Of a stretch of 64,000 nt of DNA, positions 35,205 to 43,824 are shown in pieces. The DNA lies in contig JAYRYA010000024.1 of assembly GCA_041917255.1 (NCBI GenBank), positions 13,549-77,548 of the forward strand. Direction: 5' to 3'. The notes beneath the pieces were generated by a model. It had not been told where the DNA came from, did no database searches, and was given only the letters and a program-made list of their open reading frames with translations. The stretch comes from Zoogloea sp041917255 (GTDB taxonomy: Bacteria > Pseudomonadota > Gammaproteobacteria > Burkholderiales > Rhodocyclaceae). Both the position numbers and the translations under genes were made by a program. Each line of letters starts with the position of its first letter. Positions within the stretch are counted from its first letter, which is position 1.

Positions 35205-35599
35205 CACACGCACTCGTAAAACATGGCGGTCTCGGTGATCGACCCTATTTCGAAAGACCTTCAGATAATTTGCCTGGCTGGATTATTTATTCCCGCAACA
35301 CGCCAGAAAAATCCGACTTATCCACAGGCCTCGCCTGGACGAGCAATTTTTTAGTCGAAAATCGGGCCAGACCTCGGCCGAAACAAGCGAGGAAAATTCC
35401 GTTTCTGCCCAGGTAATTTGCTCTGAGGATATTTTTAATCCCGGATATCCACAGGGCTGGCGCGGCGCGGGTATTTTTCTGGAGGGTTTGCGGATTTAAG
35501 GATTCCGGTGGGCGATTTAGCTGGCGAGATTCGGAATCTTGCTGGGCGGGGACGTGAAAAAGGCAGGTTACCCTGCCTTTTTGCTGGCTTGCGCCGGGG
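35205..35599. other. AT-rich intergenic region with duplicated segments and DnaA-box-like sites
   Basis: No gene is supported. Two diverged direct repeats of about 30 bases (35266-35295 and 35413-35443, both with TAATTTGC near the start and ending CCCG) are each followed by TATCCACAGG. The first of these holds a perfect DnaA box TTATCCACA (35318-35326), the second a one-mismatch copy (35445-35453). The region is much richer in A and T than its surroundings. A terminator lies at its right end. Confidence 0.5.
35557..35582. terminator. Bidirectional rho-independent terminator
   Basis: AAAAAGGCAGG (35557-35567) and CCTGCCTTTTT (35572-35582) form a perfect stem with a 4-base loop TTAC. U runs exist for both strands. 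It ends the minus-strand hypothetical gene and would also stop any transcript leaving the CRISPR array. Confidence 0.9.
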
Positions 35600-36067
35600 T
35601 CAACCTTCGGTTTGGTCGTCTTTCCGGGGACGGCCGGGGCGGCGGAGTCGCATGGCGTCCTGCAGCTCTGTAAGCCCTTCGGCTTTTCCGAAGAGTTTCA
35701 TGAGCGCGTAACCTTCGGACGAGGCCACCATCACGTCGCTGCCCAAAGCGATCTGGGTGTCTTCCATCTTGGCCAGCACTTCACGGATGCGCAGGACACG
35801 GGGCGCAATCGCAGCGTGGTCGGCCAGGTCGGTCTTCATCTCTTCGTAGTCGAAAGTGGGCGGCAGGATGTTCTGGTTCTGTTCCAGCACCATGGCGGTC
35901 TGCTGGCAGAAGAGGATGGATTTGTCGCCCATCTTGAAGAGCTCTTGCTTCTGCTGGTTGGTGAGGGTGATGAACGGGGCCGTGAAGGCTTCGAGGATCT
36001 GGATGGCCTCGTCGACCTTGGCGATGGCGTCGGGGGTGATGTCGAAGGAGATGAGGTTCTGCGGCAT
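35600..36067 (-). CDS. Hypothetical protein, helical
   Basis: 155 residues from the ATG at 36067, preceded by AGGAG at a good distance. The sequence is mostly helical and acidic, with a start MPQNLISFDITPDAIAKVDEA and a basic C-terminal tail RLRRPGRPRKDDQ that resembles an AT-hook (GRPRK). No signal peptide or membrane segment is seen. I do not recognise a characterised family. The gene is single, with its own terminator at 35557-35582. Confidence 0.75.
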   Translation of the reverse strand: MPQNLISFDITPDAIAKVDEAIQILEAFTAPFITLTNQQKQELFKMGDKSILFCQQTAMVLEQNQNILPPTFDYEEMKTDLADHAAIAPRVLRIREVLAKMEDTQIALGSDVMVASSEGYALMKLFGKAEGLTELQDAMRLRRPGRPRKDDQTEG

Positions 36068-36347
36068 GGTTCGCTCCTGGGTGCAGGTGATTGAAAAGTG
36101 CTGACGAGCTGGATTTTTATCCAGCCTGAAGCAGGAGCGAATGCTACATCAATTTACTCCAATCAGATACCTGAATGCCTACGTCAACATTCAAGAGCCT
36201 TTCCGGATTCATGGTGGGCGTGGCATCCGACAGCCGGGCCTGGGCTTTCGAACGGTCGCACCCCAATGCCGTCAGGCCTGGCTGTCAAGCGGCGGGGCCG
36301 CTACCGGCGGCCCGTGGGGTGCGCTGCGCACCGCGGCGTGCGGGGCT

Positions 36348-36725
36348 TCAGTCGGCCGGCGAAACCGCCAGCACGGTGAGGCGGATGGCGTGGCCTTCGG
36401 GGGTCTGCCAGTCGATCTGCTGGCCGACGGAGAGGCCTAGCAGGGCGCTGCCGGCGGGCGAGAAGATCGAGACACGGCCGGCGGCGGCGTCGGCTTCGTG
36501 GGGCCAGGCGAGGGTGAGTTCGTAGTCGCGGCCGGAGGTTTCCTCGCGGAAACGGGCACGGCGGCTGAGGGTGATGAGGTTGTCGGGGGCGGTGTCGACG
36601 ATGTTGGCCCGGGCGAGCTCGTCGCGCAGGCCGTCCAGATCGCTGCGGCCGCGGTTCGGCGGCATGGCGAGCAGCATTTCCAGGCGGTCCAGGTCGCAGG
36701 CGGTGACGGTGATTTCGGGTTTCAT
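36348..36725 (-). CDS. rnk: Nucleoside diphosphate kinase regulator / GreA-GreB C-terminal family (Rnk)
   Basis: 125 residues. The N-terminal ITVTACDLDRLEMLL and helical hairpin replace the coiled coil of GreA. The C-terminal FKBP-like Gre domain is seen as FREETSGRDYELTLAWPHEADAAAGRVSIFSPAGSALLGLSVGQQIDWQTPEG. Rnk binds RNA polymerase at the secondary channel without the cleavage activity of GreA. AAGGAGCCCTC before the ATG supports the start. The gene stands alone. Confidence 0.9.
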   Translation of the reverse strand: MKPEITVTACDLDRLEMLLAMPPNRGRSDLDGLRDELARANIVDTAPDNLITLSRRARFREETSGRDYELTLAWPHEADAAAGRVSIFSPAGSALLGLSVGQQIDWQTPEGHAIRLTVLAVSPAD

Positions 36726-36842
36726 GAGGGCTCCTTGCGGGTGGTGGCTGGCGCGACGTGGATCGACGCGCCAAAGAAAATGGCCGAATCGGCACAGGGC
36801 GATTCGACCACTTGTTAAACCAGCCGGCGGGGCGAAACGGTC

Positions 36843-36886
36843 GCGCCCGCTGCGGTCAGTCCGTAAAGACAGACCGCAGCGGGCGC
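36843..36886. repeat. Perfect 15-bp inverted repeat after the orn unit
   Basis: Arms at 36843-36857 and 36872-36886 (GCGCCCGCTGCGGTC and its complement) form a perfect 15-bp stem with a 14-base loop. There is no U run on either side, so it may be a stem-loop that protects mRNA ends or a terminator of a non-classical kind. It lies 10 bases past the stop of the small membrane protein gene. Confidence 0.65.
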
Positions 36887-36896
36887 GGACGGTTCC

Positions 36897-37040
36897 TCAA
36901 CCGTATATCTTGCACATCAGGGGCGACACCGTGCTGTGGCTGAAACGCCCGAGCAGAAAGAAGAACGCGCACACCAGCAGCAGGCCGATCACCCGGCGCC
37001 GGTTGCGCTGCCACCAGGCGCGGAGGGTGGCGCGGTCCAT
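36897..37040 (-). CDS. Small single-helix membrane protein downstream of orn
   Basis: 47 residues from the ATG at 37040. It has a basic N-terminal part (MDRATLRAWWQRNRRRV), one hydrophobic helix (IGLLLVCAFFFLLGRF) and a short tail. The ATG lies two bases after the stop of orn, so it is probably cotranslated. Positive charges suggest the N-terminus is inside. Function is unknown. It is longer than expected by chance given the clean charge and helix pattern, but still a moderate-confidence call. Confidence 0.55.
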   Translation of the reverse strand: MDRATLRAWWQRNRRRVIGLLLVCAFFFLLGRFSHSTVSPLMCKIYG

Positions 37041-37042
37041 CG

Positions 37043-37588
37043 TCACACCTTCAGGAAGTGTTCGCGGTAGTAGCGCAGTTCGGCGATGGATTCGAGGATG
37101 TCGTCCAGGGCCTTGTGGGCGCCCTTCTTTTCGAGGCCCTTGTACACATCCGGGCGCCAGCGGCGGCAGAGTTCCTTGAGGGTGGACACATCCAGGTTGC
37201 GGTAGTGGAAGTAACCTTCCAGGGTGGGCATGTAGCGGGCCATGAAGCGGCGGTCCTGGCCGATGGAGTTGCCGCACATGGGCGTGGTGCGCGAGGGCAC
37301 GTACTGCTTCATGAACTCCAGGTAGGTGGCTTCGGCCTCGGCTTCGCCGATCGTCGAGGCCTTGACCCGCTCGATGAGGCCGGAGCGGCCGTGGGTGTTC
37401 TTGTTCCACTCGTCCATGCCGTCGAGCACCGCGTCGGTTTGATGCACGGCGATCACCGGGCCTTCGGCCACCACGTCGAGGTTGCTGTTGGTGACGATCA
37501 TCGCCATCTCGATGATGCGGTCGCTGTCGGGTTCGAGGCCGGTCATTTCCATGTCCAGCCAGATGAGGTGATTCTGGTCCTGTGCCAT
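37043..37588 (-). CDS. orn: Oligoribonuclease
   Basis: 181 residues, a DEDDh exoribonuclease that degrades di- to pentaribonucleotides, including pGpG from cyclic-di-GMP turnover. ExoI is LIWLDMEMTGLEPDSDRIIEMA, ExoII MCGNSIGQDRRFMARYMP, ExoIII KKGAHKALDDILESIAELRYYREHF. All catalytic acids and the His are present. The ATG at 37588 is chosen because it starts the conserved MAQDQNHLIWLDMEM; longer frames are arginine-rich noise. It is divergent from the M48 protease gene, with 163 bases between. Confidence 0.97.
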   Translation of the reverse strand: MAQDQNHLIWLDMEMTGLEPDSDRIIEMAMIVTNSNLDVVAEGPVIAVHQTDAVLDGMDEWNKNTHGRSGLIERVKASTIGEAEAEATYLEFMKQYVPSRTTPMCGNSIGQDRRFMARYMPTLEGYFHYRNLDVSTLKELCRRWRPDVYKGLEKKGAHKALDDILESIAELRYYREHFLKV

Positions 37589-37751
37589 AATCGGCTCGCT
37601 TTTTCGGTAAAGGCGCGATTCTACGCCCTCGCCTCCGGTTTCCGCCGCCTTGCAGGCGTGCTGCACCCTTCTGCGGCGCCTTCCCTGGCGGCGTCTCCTC
37701 CCCGGATTTGCCCGTCGTCTTCTCCCCACCCTCAGCCTCTAACCGTACCCG

Positions 37752-39005
37752 ATGAACGCCAGCAGTTTCTCCATCCTGTTTATTGCTGCCCTCGGCGCTG
37801 GCCTGCTCGTGCGCCTGTGGTTGGCCACGCGCCAGATGCGCCACGTGGCGGCCCACCGGAGCGCGGTGCCGGCCCCCTTCGCGGCCAGCATCTCCCTGGA
37901 TGCCCACACCAAGGCGGCGGATTACACGGTGGCGCGGGTGCGCCTGGGGGTGGTGGATCTGCTGATCTCGGCGGCGTTGATGATGGCGCTCACGGTGGGC
38001 GGTGGGCTGCAGGTGCTGCACGATCTGGCGGGACACTTCTTCGAGGCGGGCGGGCTGGCCCACGGTGTGGCCTTCATTGCGCTTGTTGCGGTGCTGTCGT
38101 GGCTTGTCGACCTGCCGCTCACCCTTTACCGCAGCTTCGTGCTGGAGGCGCGCTTCGGCTTCAACCGGCTCACGCCGGGGCTGTTCATTGCCGACACGAT
38201 CAAGGGCGTAGCCCTGTCGGCCGTCATCGGCCTGCCGCTGATCGCCTTCGTGCTGTGGCTGATGGGCGCCATGGGCAGCCTGTGGTGGTTTTATGTGTGG
38301 GGTTTCTGGCTGGTGTTCAACCTGCTGGTGATGCTGATCTACCCGACCTTCATCGCACCGCTGTTCAACAAGTTCAAGCCCCTGGACGACGGCGCCCTGA
38401 AAACGCGCATCGAGGCGCTGCTCACCCGCTGCGGCTTTCGCTTGTCGGGTCTGTTCGTGATGGACGGCTCGAAGCGCTCGGCCCACGGCAATGCCTACTT
38501 CACCGGCTTCGGCGCATCCAAGCGCATCGTGTTCTTCGACACCCTGCTCGACAAGCTGGCCCCGGCCGAGGTTGAGGCGGTGCTGGCCCACGAGCTGGGC
38601 CACTATCACCACCATCACATCTGGAAGCGCCTGGCGGTGATCGGTGCCGGCAGCCTGGCCTTCTTTGCGATGCTGGGCCATCTGGCCGGGCAGGCGTGGT
38701 TCTTTGAAGGGCTGGGGATGCAGGCCAGCGGCACCGCACCAACCCTGGTGCTGTTTGCGCTGGTGCTGCCGGTGTTCAGTTTTCCGCTCACCCCGCTGAT
38801 GAGCCGCTGGTCGCGCAAACATGAATTCGAGGCCGATGCCTACGCCGCCAGCCACGCGCCGGCGGCCGAGCTGGTGAGCGCGCTGGTCAAGCTCTACCGG
38901 GACAACGCCGCCACGCTCACCCCCGACCCGGTGTATTCCAGCGTGTATGACTCCCATCCCCCCGCGGCGATCCGCATCGCCCGTCTGCAGGAACTCGCCC
39001 GTTGA
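37752..39005 (+). CDS. M48-family (Ste24-like) membrane metallopeptidase
   Basis: 417 residues. Several N-terminal membrane helices are followed by the zinc motif AHELGHYHHHHIWKR (HExxH) and a third ligand in SRKHEFEADAYAASH. The order is that of the CAAX-protease/Ste24 branch of M48, including DGSKRSAHGNAYFTGFGASKRIVFFDTLL before the zinc site. In bacteria these act in membrane protein quality control. The stop overlaps the TTG start of rsgA (TTGA), which indicates coupling. Confidence 0.93.
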   Translation: MNASSFSILFIAALGAGLLVRLWLATRQMRHVAAHRSAVPAPFAASISLDAHTKAADYTVARVRLGVVDLLISAALMMALTVGGGLQVLHDLAGHFFEAGGLAHGVAFIALVAVLSWLVDLPLTLYRSFVLEARFGFNRLTPGLFIADTIKGVALSAVIGLPLIAFVLWLMGAMGSLWWFYVWGFWLVFNLLVMLIYPTFIAPLFNKFKPLDDGALKTRIEALLTRCGFRLSGLFVMDGSKRSAHGNAYFTGFGASKRIVFFDTLLDKLAPAEVEAVLAHELGHYHHHHIWKRLAVIGAGSLAFFAMLGHLAGQAWFFEGLGMQASGTAPTLVLFALVLPVFSFPLTPLMSRWSRKHEFEADAYAASHAPAAELVSALVKLYRDNAATLTPDPVYSSVYDSHPPAAIRIARLQELAR

Positions 39006-39895
39006 AGACCACCGGCACCCTCATCGCCGCCTTCGGGCGACAGTACGAAGTGAAAACCGACGCCGGCGAGATCCTGCTGTGCGTGCCCCGCGGCAAGAAA
39101 AGCGTGTTCGCCTGCGGCGACCGGGTTCAGGTGGCCAGCACGGGCCCCGGCCAGGGCGTCATCGACAAGCTGATCGAACGCACCAGCCTGCTCTACCGCT
39201 CGGATGCCTGGCGCCAGAAGCTGATCGCCGCCAACGCCACCCAGGTGGTGATGGTGGTGGCCACCGAGCCGAGCTTTTCGGATGAGTTCGTGTCGCGCTG
39301 CGTGTGCGCCGCCGAAGACCAGCATCTCAAGGTGCTGATCGTCCTCAACAAGACCGACCTGCCGGCCGGGCTGGCCGACGCCCGGGCGCGCCTCGCCACC
39401 TTTGCGGCGCTGGGTTACCCGGTGCTGGAGCTGTCGGCGCTGGACGACGTGGAGGCGCTCCGCGCCCGCCTGATCGGCGAGACCAGCCTGCTGGTGGGGC
39501 AATCGGGGATGGGCAAATCGACGATCACCAACGCCCTGATTCCCGAGGCCCGGGCCGAGACGCGGGAGATCTCGGAGGTGCTGGATACCGGCAAGCACAC
39601 CACGACCTTTGCCCGGCTGTATCCGCTGCCCGAAGGCGGCGGCATCATCGACAGCCCGGGGATGCAGACCTTCGGGCTGGTGCACCTGGATTCGGAAGCC
39701 CTGGAGGCGAGCTTCCCGGAGTTTCGGCCCTATTCGGGCTCATGCCGCTTCCGCGACTGCCGCCACGACACCGAGCCGGGCTGCGCGCTGCGCGAGGCGG
39801 CCGACGCCGGCAGGATCGACGCCCGCCGGCTGCGCCAGTTTCTGGATTTCCGCGCCGAGTGCGAGAGCGCCCGGCGCCAGGCCCAGGGCTGGTAA
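39002..39895 (+). CDS. rsgA: Small ribosomal subunit biogenesis GTPase RsgA
   Basis: 297 residues. An OB-fold (1-70) precedes a circularly permuted GTPase: G4 NKTDLP, then G1 LLVGQSGMGKSTITNAL, switch GKHTTTFARLY and G3 IIDSPGMQTFGL. The zinc-finger C-terminal domain has CRFRDCRHDTEPGCALREA. It matures the 30S subunit late in assembly. The start is a TTG at 39002 that overlaps the upstream stop. AGGA lies 11 bases before it, and no ATG gives a full OB-fold. Confidence 0.95.
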   Translation: MKTTGTLIAAFGRQYEVKTDAGEILLCVPRGKKSVFACGDRVQVASTGPGQGVIDKLIERTSLLYRSDAWRQKLIAANATQVVMVVATEPSFSDEFVSRCVCAAEDQHLKVLIVLNKTDLPAGLADARARLATFAALGYPVLELSALDDVEALRARLIGETSLLVGQSGMGKSTITNALIPEARAETREISEVLDTGKHTTTFARLYPLPEGGGIIDSPGMQTFGLVHLDSEALEASFPEFRPYSGSCRFRDCRHDTEPGCALREAADAGRIDARRLRQFLDFRAECESARRQAQGW

Positions 39896-39898
39896 GGC

Positions 39899-40648
39899 TC
39901 AGCCCTGCTCGCGGGCGTCCAGCCAGTCGGGGTTGGGCAGCTCGTCGAAGGCGTGGCCAAGGGCCTCGCTCCAGCGATTGCGGATCATCGCGAAGTACTC
40001 GTGCTTGGCGTCGATGCTGGTGTGCGAGGCGACCTTCAACTCGTCGGTCTTCAGAATGGTCAGATCCAGCGGCACGCCCACCGACAGGTTCGAGCGGATC
40101 GTCGAATCCATCGAGATCAGCGCCAGCTTGGCGGCCTCGTCGAGGCTGGTGTGACGCTTCACCACGCGGTCGATGATCGGCTTGCCGTACTTGGATTCGC
40201 CAATCTGGAAGTACGGGGTGTCGGGCGTCGCCTCGATGAAATTGCCGGCGGCATAGACGTGGAACAGGCGCGGCTGTTCGGTGCCGATCTGGCCGCCAAG
40301 GATCAGCGCGGCGGTAAAGTCGATGCCGAAATTCTTCAGCGCGTCGGCGTCGCGGCGATGCACTTCGCGCAGCATCTCGCCCACGTGGCGGGCTGCCTCG
40401 AACATGTTGGGCACCGACCAGAGGTTCTCTCGTCCGTCCTGGGCGGCCATGGCTTCCCGCAGCATTGAAACGAGCTGCTGGGTGATCGCCAGATTGCCGG
40501 AGCTCATCAGCACCAGCACGCGCTCGCCAGGGCGCTGAAATATGCTCGTCTTGCGGAAGGTGTTGATGTGATCGACGCCGGCGTTGGTACGGGAGTCCGA
40601 CAGGAACACCATACCCGCGTCGAGCAGCATGCTGACACAGTAGGTCAT
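39899..40648 (-). CDS. Betaproteobacterial proteasome homologue (Ntn hydrolase protease)
   Basis: 249 residues of the 20S/HslV fold. After loss of Met1, Thr2 would be the N-terminal nucleophile (TYCVSMLLDAGMVFLSDSRTNAG). Asp18 and Lys33 (TFRKTSIF) match the Asp17 and Lys33 of proteasome beta subunits. No propeptide is seen. It belongs to the proteasome-type proteases found in beta- and gammaproteobacteria, which form ring assemblies without a known ATPase partner. In many genomes it sits with an alpha-E domain and transglutaminase-like genes; none is seen here. It is convergent with rsgA. Confidence 0.9.
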   Translation of the reverse strand: MTYCVSMLLDAGMVFLSDSRTNAGVDHINTFRKTSIFQRPGERVLVLMSSGNLAITQQLVSMLREAMAAQDGRENLWSVPNMFEAARHVGEMLREVHRRDADALKNFGIDFTAALILGGQIGTEQPRLFHVYAAGNFIEATPDTPYFQIGESKYGKPIIDRVVKRHTSLDEAAKLALISMDSTIRSNLSVGVPLDLTILKTDELKVASHTSIDAKHEYFAMIRNRWSEALGHAFDELPNPDWLDAREQG

Positions 40649-40686
40649 GGGAGGCCTTTGGGGGAAATCGAGGGATCGAGAAGAAA

Positions 40687-40708
40687 GGCGGTGCAGAAGC
40701 GCACCGCC
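40687..40708 (-). terminator. Terminator of the infC-merR transcription unit
   Basis: GGCGGTGC (40687-40694) and GCACCGCC (40701-40708) form an 8-bp stem with a 6-base loop. On the minus strand it is followed by TTTCTTCTC, a moderate U run. It lies 52 bases past the merR stop. Confidence 0.7.
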
Positions 40709-40759
40709 GGCATGTTTGAATCAGTCAGGCTGGCAGGGGCGCAAACACCCCTTGCTGAC

Positions 40760-41137
40760 TCAGCCCTGCAGCAGTTGCAGGATGGATTTGATCTCGGAGC
40801 GGACGGCCGCCAGCTGGTCGCGCAGGCCGACGGATTCTTCGACGTCTTCCCGCTTCCGGGCGGCCATCTCGTCGAGACGGTTGCGCGCACCAGAGATGGT
40901 AAAGCCGTCCTGATACAACAATTCGCGGATCCGGCGGATCAGCAGCACCTCGTGGTGCTGATAATAACGCCGGTTTCCACCGCGCTTGACGGGTCGCAGC
41001 TGGGTGAATTCCTGCTCCCAGTAGCGCAGCACATGGGGTTTGACCCCGCACAGGTCGCTCACTTCACCGATGGTGAAGTAACGCTTGGCAGGGATGGGCG
41101 GCAGCTCGGTGGCTGCCGGGGCATCACTTTGCAACAT
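40760..41137 (-). CDS. MerR-family transcriptional regulator
   Basis: 125 residues. The winged HTH reads YFTIGEVSDLCGVKPHVLRYWEQEFTQLRPVKRGGNRRYYQHHEVLLIRRI, followed by a coiled-coil dimer helix (LLYQDGFTISGARNRLDEMAARKREDVEE..). There are no metal-binding cysteines at the end of the helix, so it is not a classical metal sensor. The start overlaps the end of ihfA by 14 bases. This MerR gene regularly follows ihfA in betaproteobacteria, and its target is unknown. Confidence 0.9.
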   Translation of the reverse strand: MLQSDAPAATELPPIPAKRYFTIGEVSDLCGVKPHVLRYWEQEFTQLRPVKRGGNRRYYQHHEVLLIRRIRELLYQDGFTISGARNRLDEMAARKREDVEESVGLRDQLAAVRSEIKSILQLLQG

Positions 41138-41429
41138 CGCTCAGTTGCTCCACATTGGCCTTCAGCTTCTGGCTGGCGTGGAAAGTCACCACGCGCCGGG
41201 CCGTAATCGGGATTTCTTCGCCGGTCTTGGGGTTGCGGCCCGGCCGTTGGGGCTTCTCACGCAACTGGAAGTTGCCGAAGCCGGAGAGCTTGACGCAATC
41301 GCCCCGCTCCAGCGCCAGCCGGATCTCCTCAAAAAAGCATTCCACCATATCCTTGGCTTCGCGCTTGTTGAGACCAACCTGTTCGAACAGCATGTCGGCG
41401 AGTTCCGCCTTGGTCAAAGTTGCTGCCAT
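41124..41429 (-). CDS. ihfA: Integration host factor subunit alpha
   Basis: 101 residues from the ATG at 41429. The HU/IHF fold shows ALTKAEL-type start (MAATLTKAELADMLFEQVGLNKREAKDMVECFFEEI), GDCVKLSGFGNFQLREKPQRPGRNPKTGEEIPI and the DNA-intercalating loop RNPKTG. IHF-alpha pairs with IHF-beta, encoded at 53262-53546. It follows pheT after seven bases in the usual pheST-ihfA order. Confidence 0.96.
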   Translation of the reverse strand: MAATLTKAELADMLFEQVGLNKREAKDMVECFFEEIRLALERGDCVKLSGFGNFQLREKPQRPGRNPKTGEEIPITARRVVTFHASQKLKANVEQLSDVAK

Positions 41430-41436
41430 GATGCTT

Positions 41437-43815
41437 TTATCCCCTGAGCTTGGCACCGAGGTTTTCCTCGGCATGGCGGGTCAACACAAGCATCGCGGCG
41501 TCCACTTCTGCATCCTCCAAAGTCCGCTGAGTTTCTTGCATAACTACGCGGAAAGCAAGGCTTTTCCGGCCCGGCTCGACGCCTTTGCCCTGATACTGAT
41601 CGAACAGCTCGACGCGCTGCACGATGGCCGGCGCAACCGCTTCGAGCCCTTCCAGCAGGCTCGCAGCCGCCGCGCCCTGATCGACGACCAAGGCCAGATC
41701 GCGGGTGACCGCCGGGAAGCGCGAAACATCGCGGTAGGCCGGCATCACGGTGCCCAGCAACGCGTCGAGTTCGATCTCGAAGACCACCGGCGCGGTGCCG
41801 AGTTCATAGCGCTGGACCCACACGGGGTGAATCTCGCCGATGAAGCCGATCTCACGGCCATCCAGCACCACGCGGGCGGAACGGCCCGGATGCAGCGCCG
41901 GGTGCGTGGCGCGCTCGAACTTGGCGACGCGCGGCAGCAGCAGCGCTTCGAGGTCCGCCTTCAGGTCGAAGAAATCGACGTTACGGTTCGCCTCGCCCCA
42001 CTGTTCGGGCTTGGCAAAACCGGCCGCCAGGGCGGCCAGGCGCACCGGCTGGTGGAAGCCCTCGACCGGCTGGCCGGCCGGATCGCGGCGGAAGCAGCGA
42101 CCGATCTCGAACACCCGGACGCGGTTGGTCTGGCGCTTGCGGTTGGTGACCACGTTGGCCACCAGGCCGCCGATCAGGCTGGAGCGCATCACGCTCATCT
42201 GGCTGGCGATCGGGTTGGCGAGGCGCACCGGATCGGCGTTGCCGGCGAAATCCTTCTCCCAGGCTTCTTCGACGAAGGCGAAGTTGATGACTTCCTGGTA
42301 CTCGCGGCCGGCAACCAGACGACGCACCGACATGGTGTCGCGCTTGGCCTCGGGCCGCGGCAGCATGGTGATCGGGCCGCGCGGGGCGTGGGTCGGGATG
42401 TTGTCGTAGCCGTGCAGGCGGGCGATCTCTTCGATCAGGTCTTCCTCGATCTCCAAGTCGAAGCGGTAGGAAGGCGGGGTGACGATGAAGTCGTCGCCGT
42501 CACGCACCACGTCGAGCTCAAGGCGGCGGAACATCTCGGCCACATCGTCGGCGCCGAGCTGGATGCCCAGCACGCGGCGCACGCGGCTTGCGCGCAGGCG
42601 GATCGGGGCGCGCTGGGGCAGCTTATCGGCTGCGACAGCCTCGACCACCGGGCCAGGCTGGCCGCCGCAGATGTCGAGGATCAGGCGCGTGGCGCGCTCG
42701 ATGGCCTTGGATGCGAGAGCGAAGTCAACGCCGCGCTCGAAGCGGTAGGACGCGTCAGACGAGAACCCGTAAGCACGGGCGCAGCCGGCAATGGCGTCGG
42801 GCGCAAAGAAGGCGCTCTCCAGGAACAGATCGGTGGTGTCGAGGGTGATGCCGCTCTCCTCGCCGCCCATCACGCCGGCCATGGCCAGCGCGCGGCTGTC
42901 GTCGGCGATCAGCAGGGTGTCGGCAGCAGGCGTGATCGTCTGGCCGTTGAGGAGCAGCAGCTGCTCGCCAGCCTTGGGTAGGCGGGCGTGGATCGCACCG
43001 TTCAGCTTGGCGTCGTCAAAGGCATGCAGCGGCTGACCGATCTCGAGCATCACGTAGTTGGTGACGTCCACCAGCGCGCTGATCGAGCGGATGCCGCTCC
43101 GCGCAAGGCGCTGCTTCATCCATTCGGGCGTCGGGGCCTTGGCATCGACGCCGCGGATCACCCGGCCGCAATAACGCGGGCAGGCTTCGGGGGCGTCGAG
43201 GACCACGGCGCGGGTCGCGTCGATGGTCGGCGCGACGGCTTCGCAAGCCGGCAGGCTGAGGGCTGCGCCGGTGAGACCGGCCACTTCGCGGGCGATGCCG
43301 GAGAGGCTCAGGCAGTCGGCCCGGTTGGGGGTCAGCTTGATGGTGAACAGCGTGTCGTTGAGGGCGAGGTATTCGCGCAGGTCGGTGCCGACGGGGGCGT
43401 CCTCGGGCAGCACCAGCAGGCCGCTGCTCTCTTCGGAGATGCCCAGCTCCTTGGCTGAACACAGCATGCCGAAGGATTCGACACCGCGCAGCTTGGCCGC
43501 CTTGATGCCGAAACCGGCCAGATCGGCACCCACAAGGGCGCACGGAATCTTGATGCCGGCGGCCGCGTTGGGCGCGCCGCAGACGATCTGCAGCAGTTCG
43601 CCCTGCCCCGCATCCACCTTGCAGACGCGCAGCTTGTCGGCGTTGGGATGCTTTTCGGCTTCGACGATCCGGGCGACGACGACCTTGGAGAACACCGCGG
43701 CGACGCCGTCCTGTTCTTCCACTTCCAGCCCCGCCATGGTGAGCAAATGGCCGAGCTGGTCCGAATCCAGCGCCGGACTGACGAAACTGCGCAACCAGAG
43801 TTCTGAGAATTGCAT
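41437..43815 (-). CDS. pheT: Phenylalanyl-tRNA synthetase beta subunit
   Basis: 792 residues, full length. The N-terminal tRNA-binding EMAP-like domain begins near residue 40 (VVVARIVEAEKHPNADKLRVCKVDAG). The B3/B4 editing region, the B5 domain and the catalytic-like core (MRSSLIGGLVANVVTNRKR) follow, with the FDX-ACB anticodon domain at the end (YRDVSRFPAVTRDLALVVDQ). It forms the alpha2-beta2 enzyme with PheS. The start lies nine bases after the pheS stop. Confidence 0.97.
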   Translation of the reverse strand: MQFSELWLRSFVSPALDSDQLGHLLTMAGLEVEEQDGVAAVFSKVVVARIVEAEKHPNADKLRVCKVDAGQGELLQIVCGAPNAAAGIKIPCALVGADLAGFGIKAAKLRGVESFGMLCSAKELGISEESSGLLVLPEDAPVGTDLREYLALNDTLFTIKLTPNRADCLSLSGIAREVAGLTGAALSLPACEAVAPTIDATRAVVLDAPEACPRYCGRVIRGVDAKAPTPEWMKQRLARSGIRSISALVDVTNYVMLEIGQPLHAFDDAKLNGAIHARLPKAGEQLLLLNGQTITPAADTLLIADDSRALAMAGVMGGEESGITLDTTDLFLESAFFAPDAIAGCARAYGFSSDASYRFERGVDFALASKAIERATRLILDICGGQPGPVVEAVAADKLPQRAPIRLRASRVRRVLGIQLGADDVAEMFRRLELDVVRDGDDFIVTPPSYRFDLEIEEDLIEEIARLHGYDNIPTHAPRGPITMLPRPEAKRDTMSVRRLVAGREYQEVINFAFVEEAWEKDFAGNADPVRLANPIASQMSVMRSSLIGGLVANVVTNRKRQTNRVRVFEIGRCFRRDPAGQPVEGFHQPVRLAALAAGFAKPEQWGEANRNVDFFDLKADLEALLLPRVAKFERATHPALHPGRSARVVLDGREIGFIGEIHPVWVQRYELGTAPVVFEIELDALLGTVMPAYRDVSRFPAVTRDLALVVDQGAAAASLLEGLEAVAPAIVQRVELFDQYQGKGVEPGRKSLAFRVVMQETQRTLEDAEVDAAMLVLTRHAEENLGAKLRG

Positions 43816-43824
43816 GGCTTGGGC

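Noticed and set aside
35205..35556. Replication origin because of two DnaA-box-like sites
   Set aside because: Only two sites, no dnaA, dnaN or parAB genes, no DnaA-box cluster, and the neighbourhood is ordinary chromosomal.
36897..38957. A 686-codon minus-strand frame opposite the M48 protease
   Set aside because: Its sequence is His, Gln and Arg-rich antisense of the M48 gene; only its last 47 codons, which follow the orn stop with their own ATG, are accepted as a small membrane protein.
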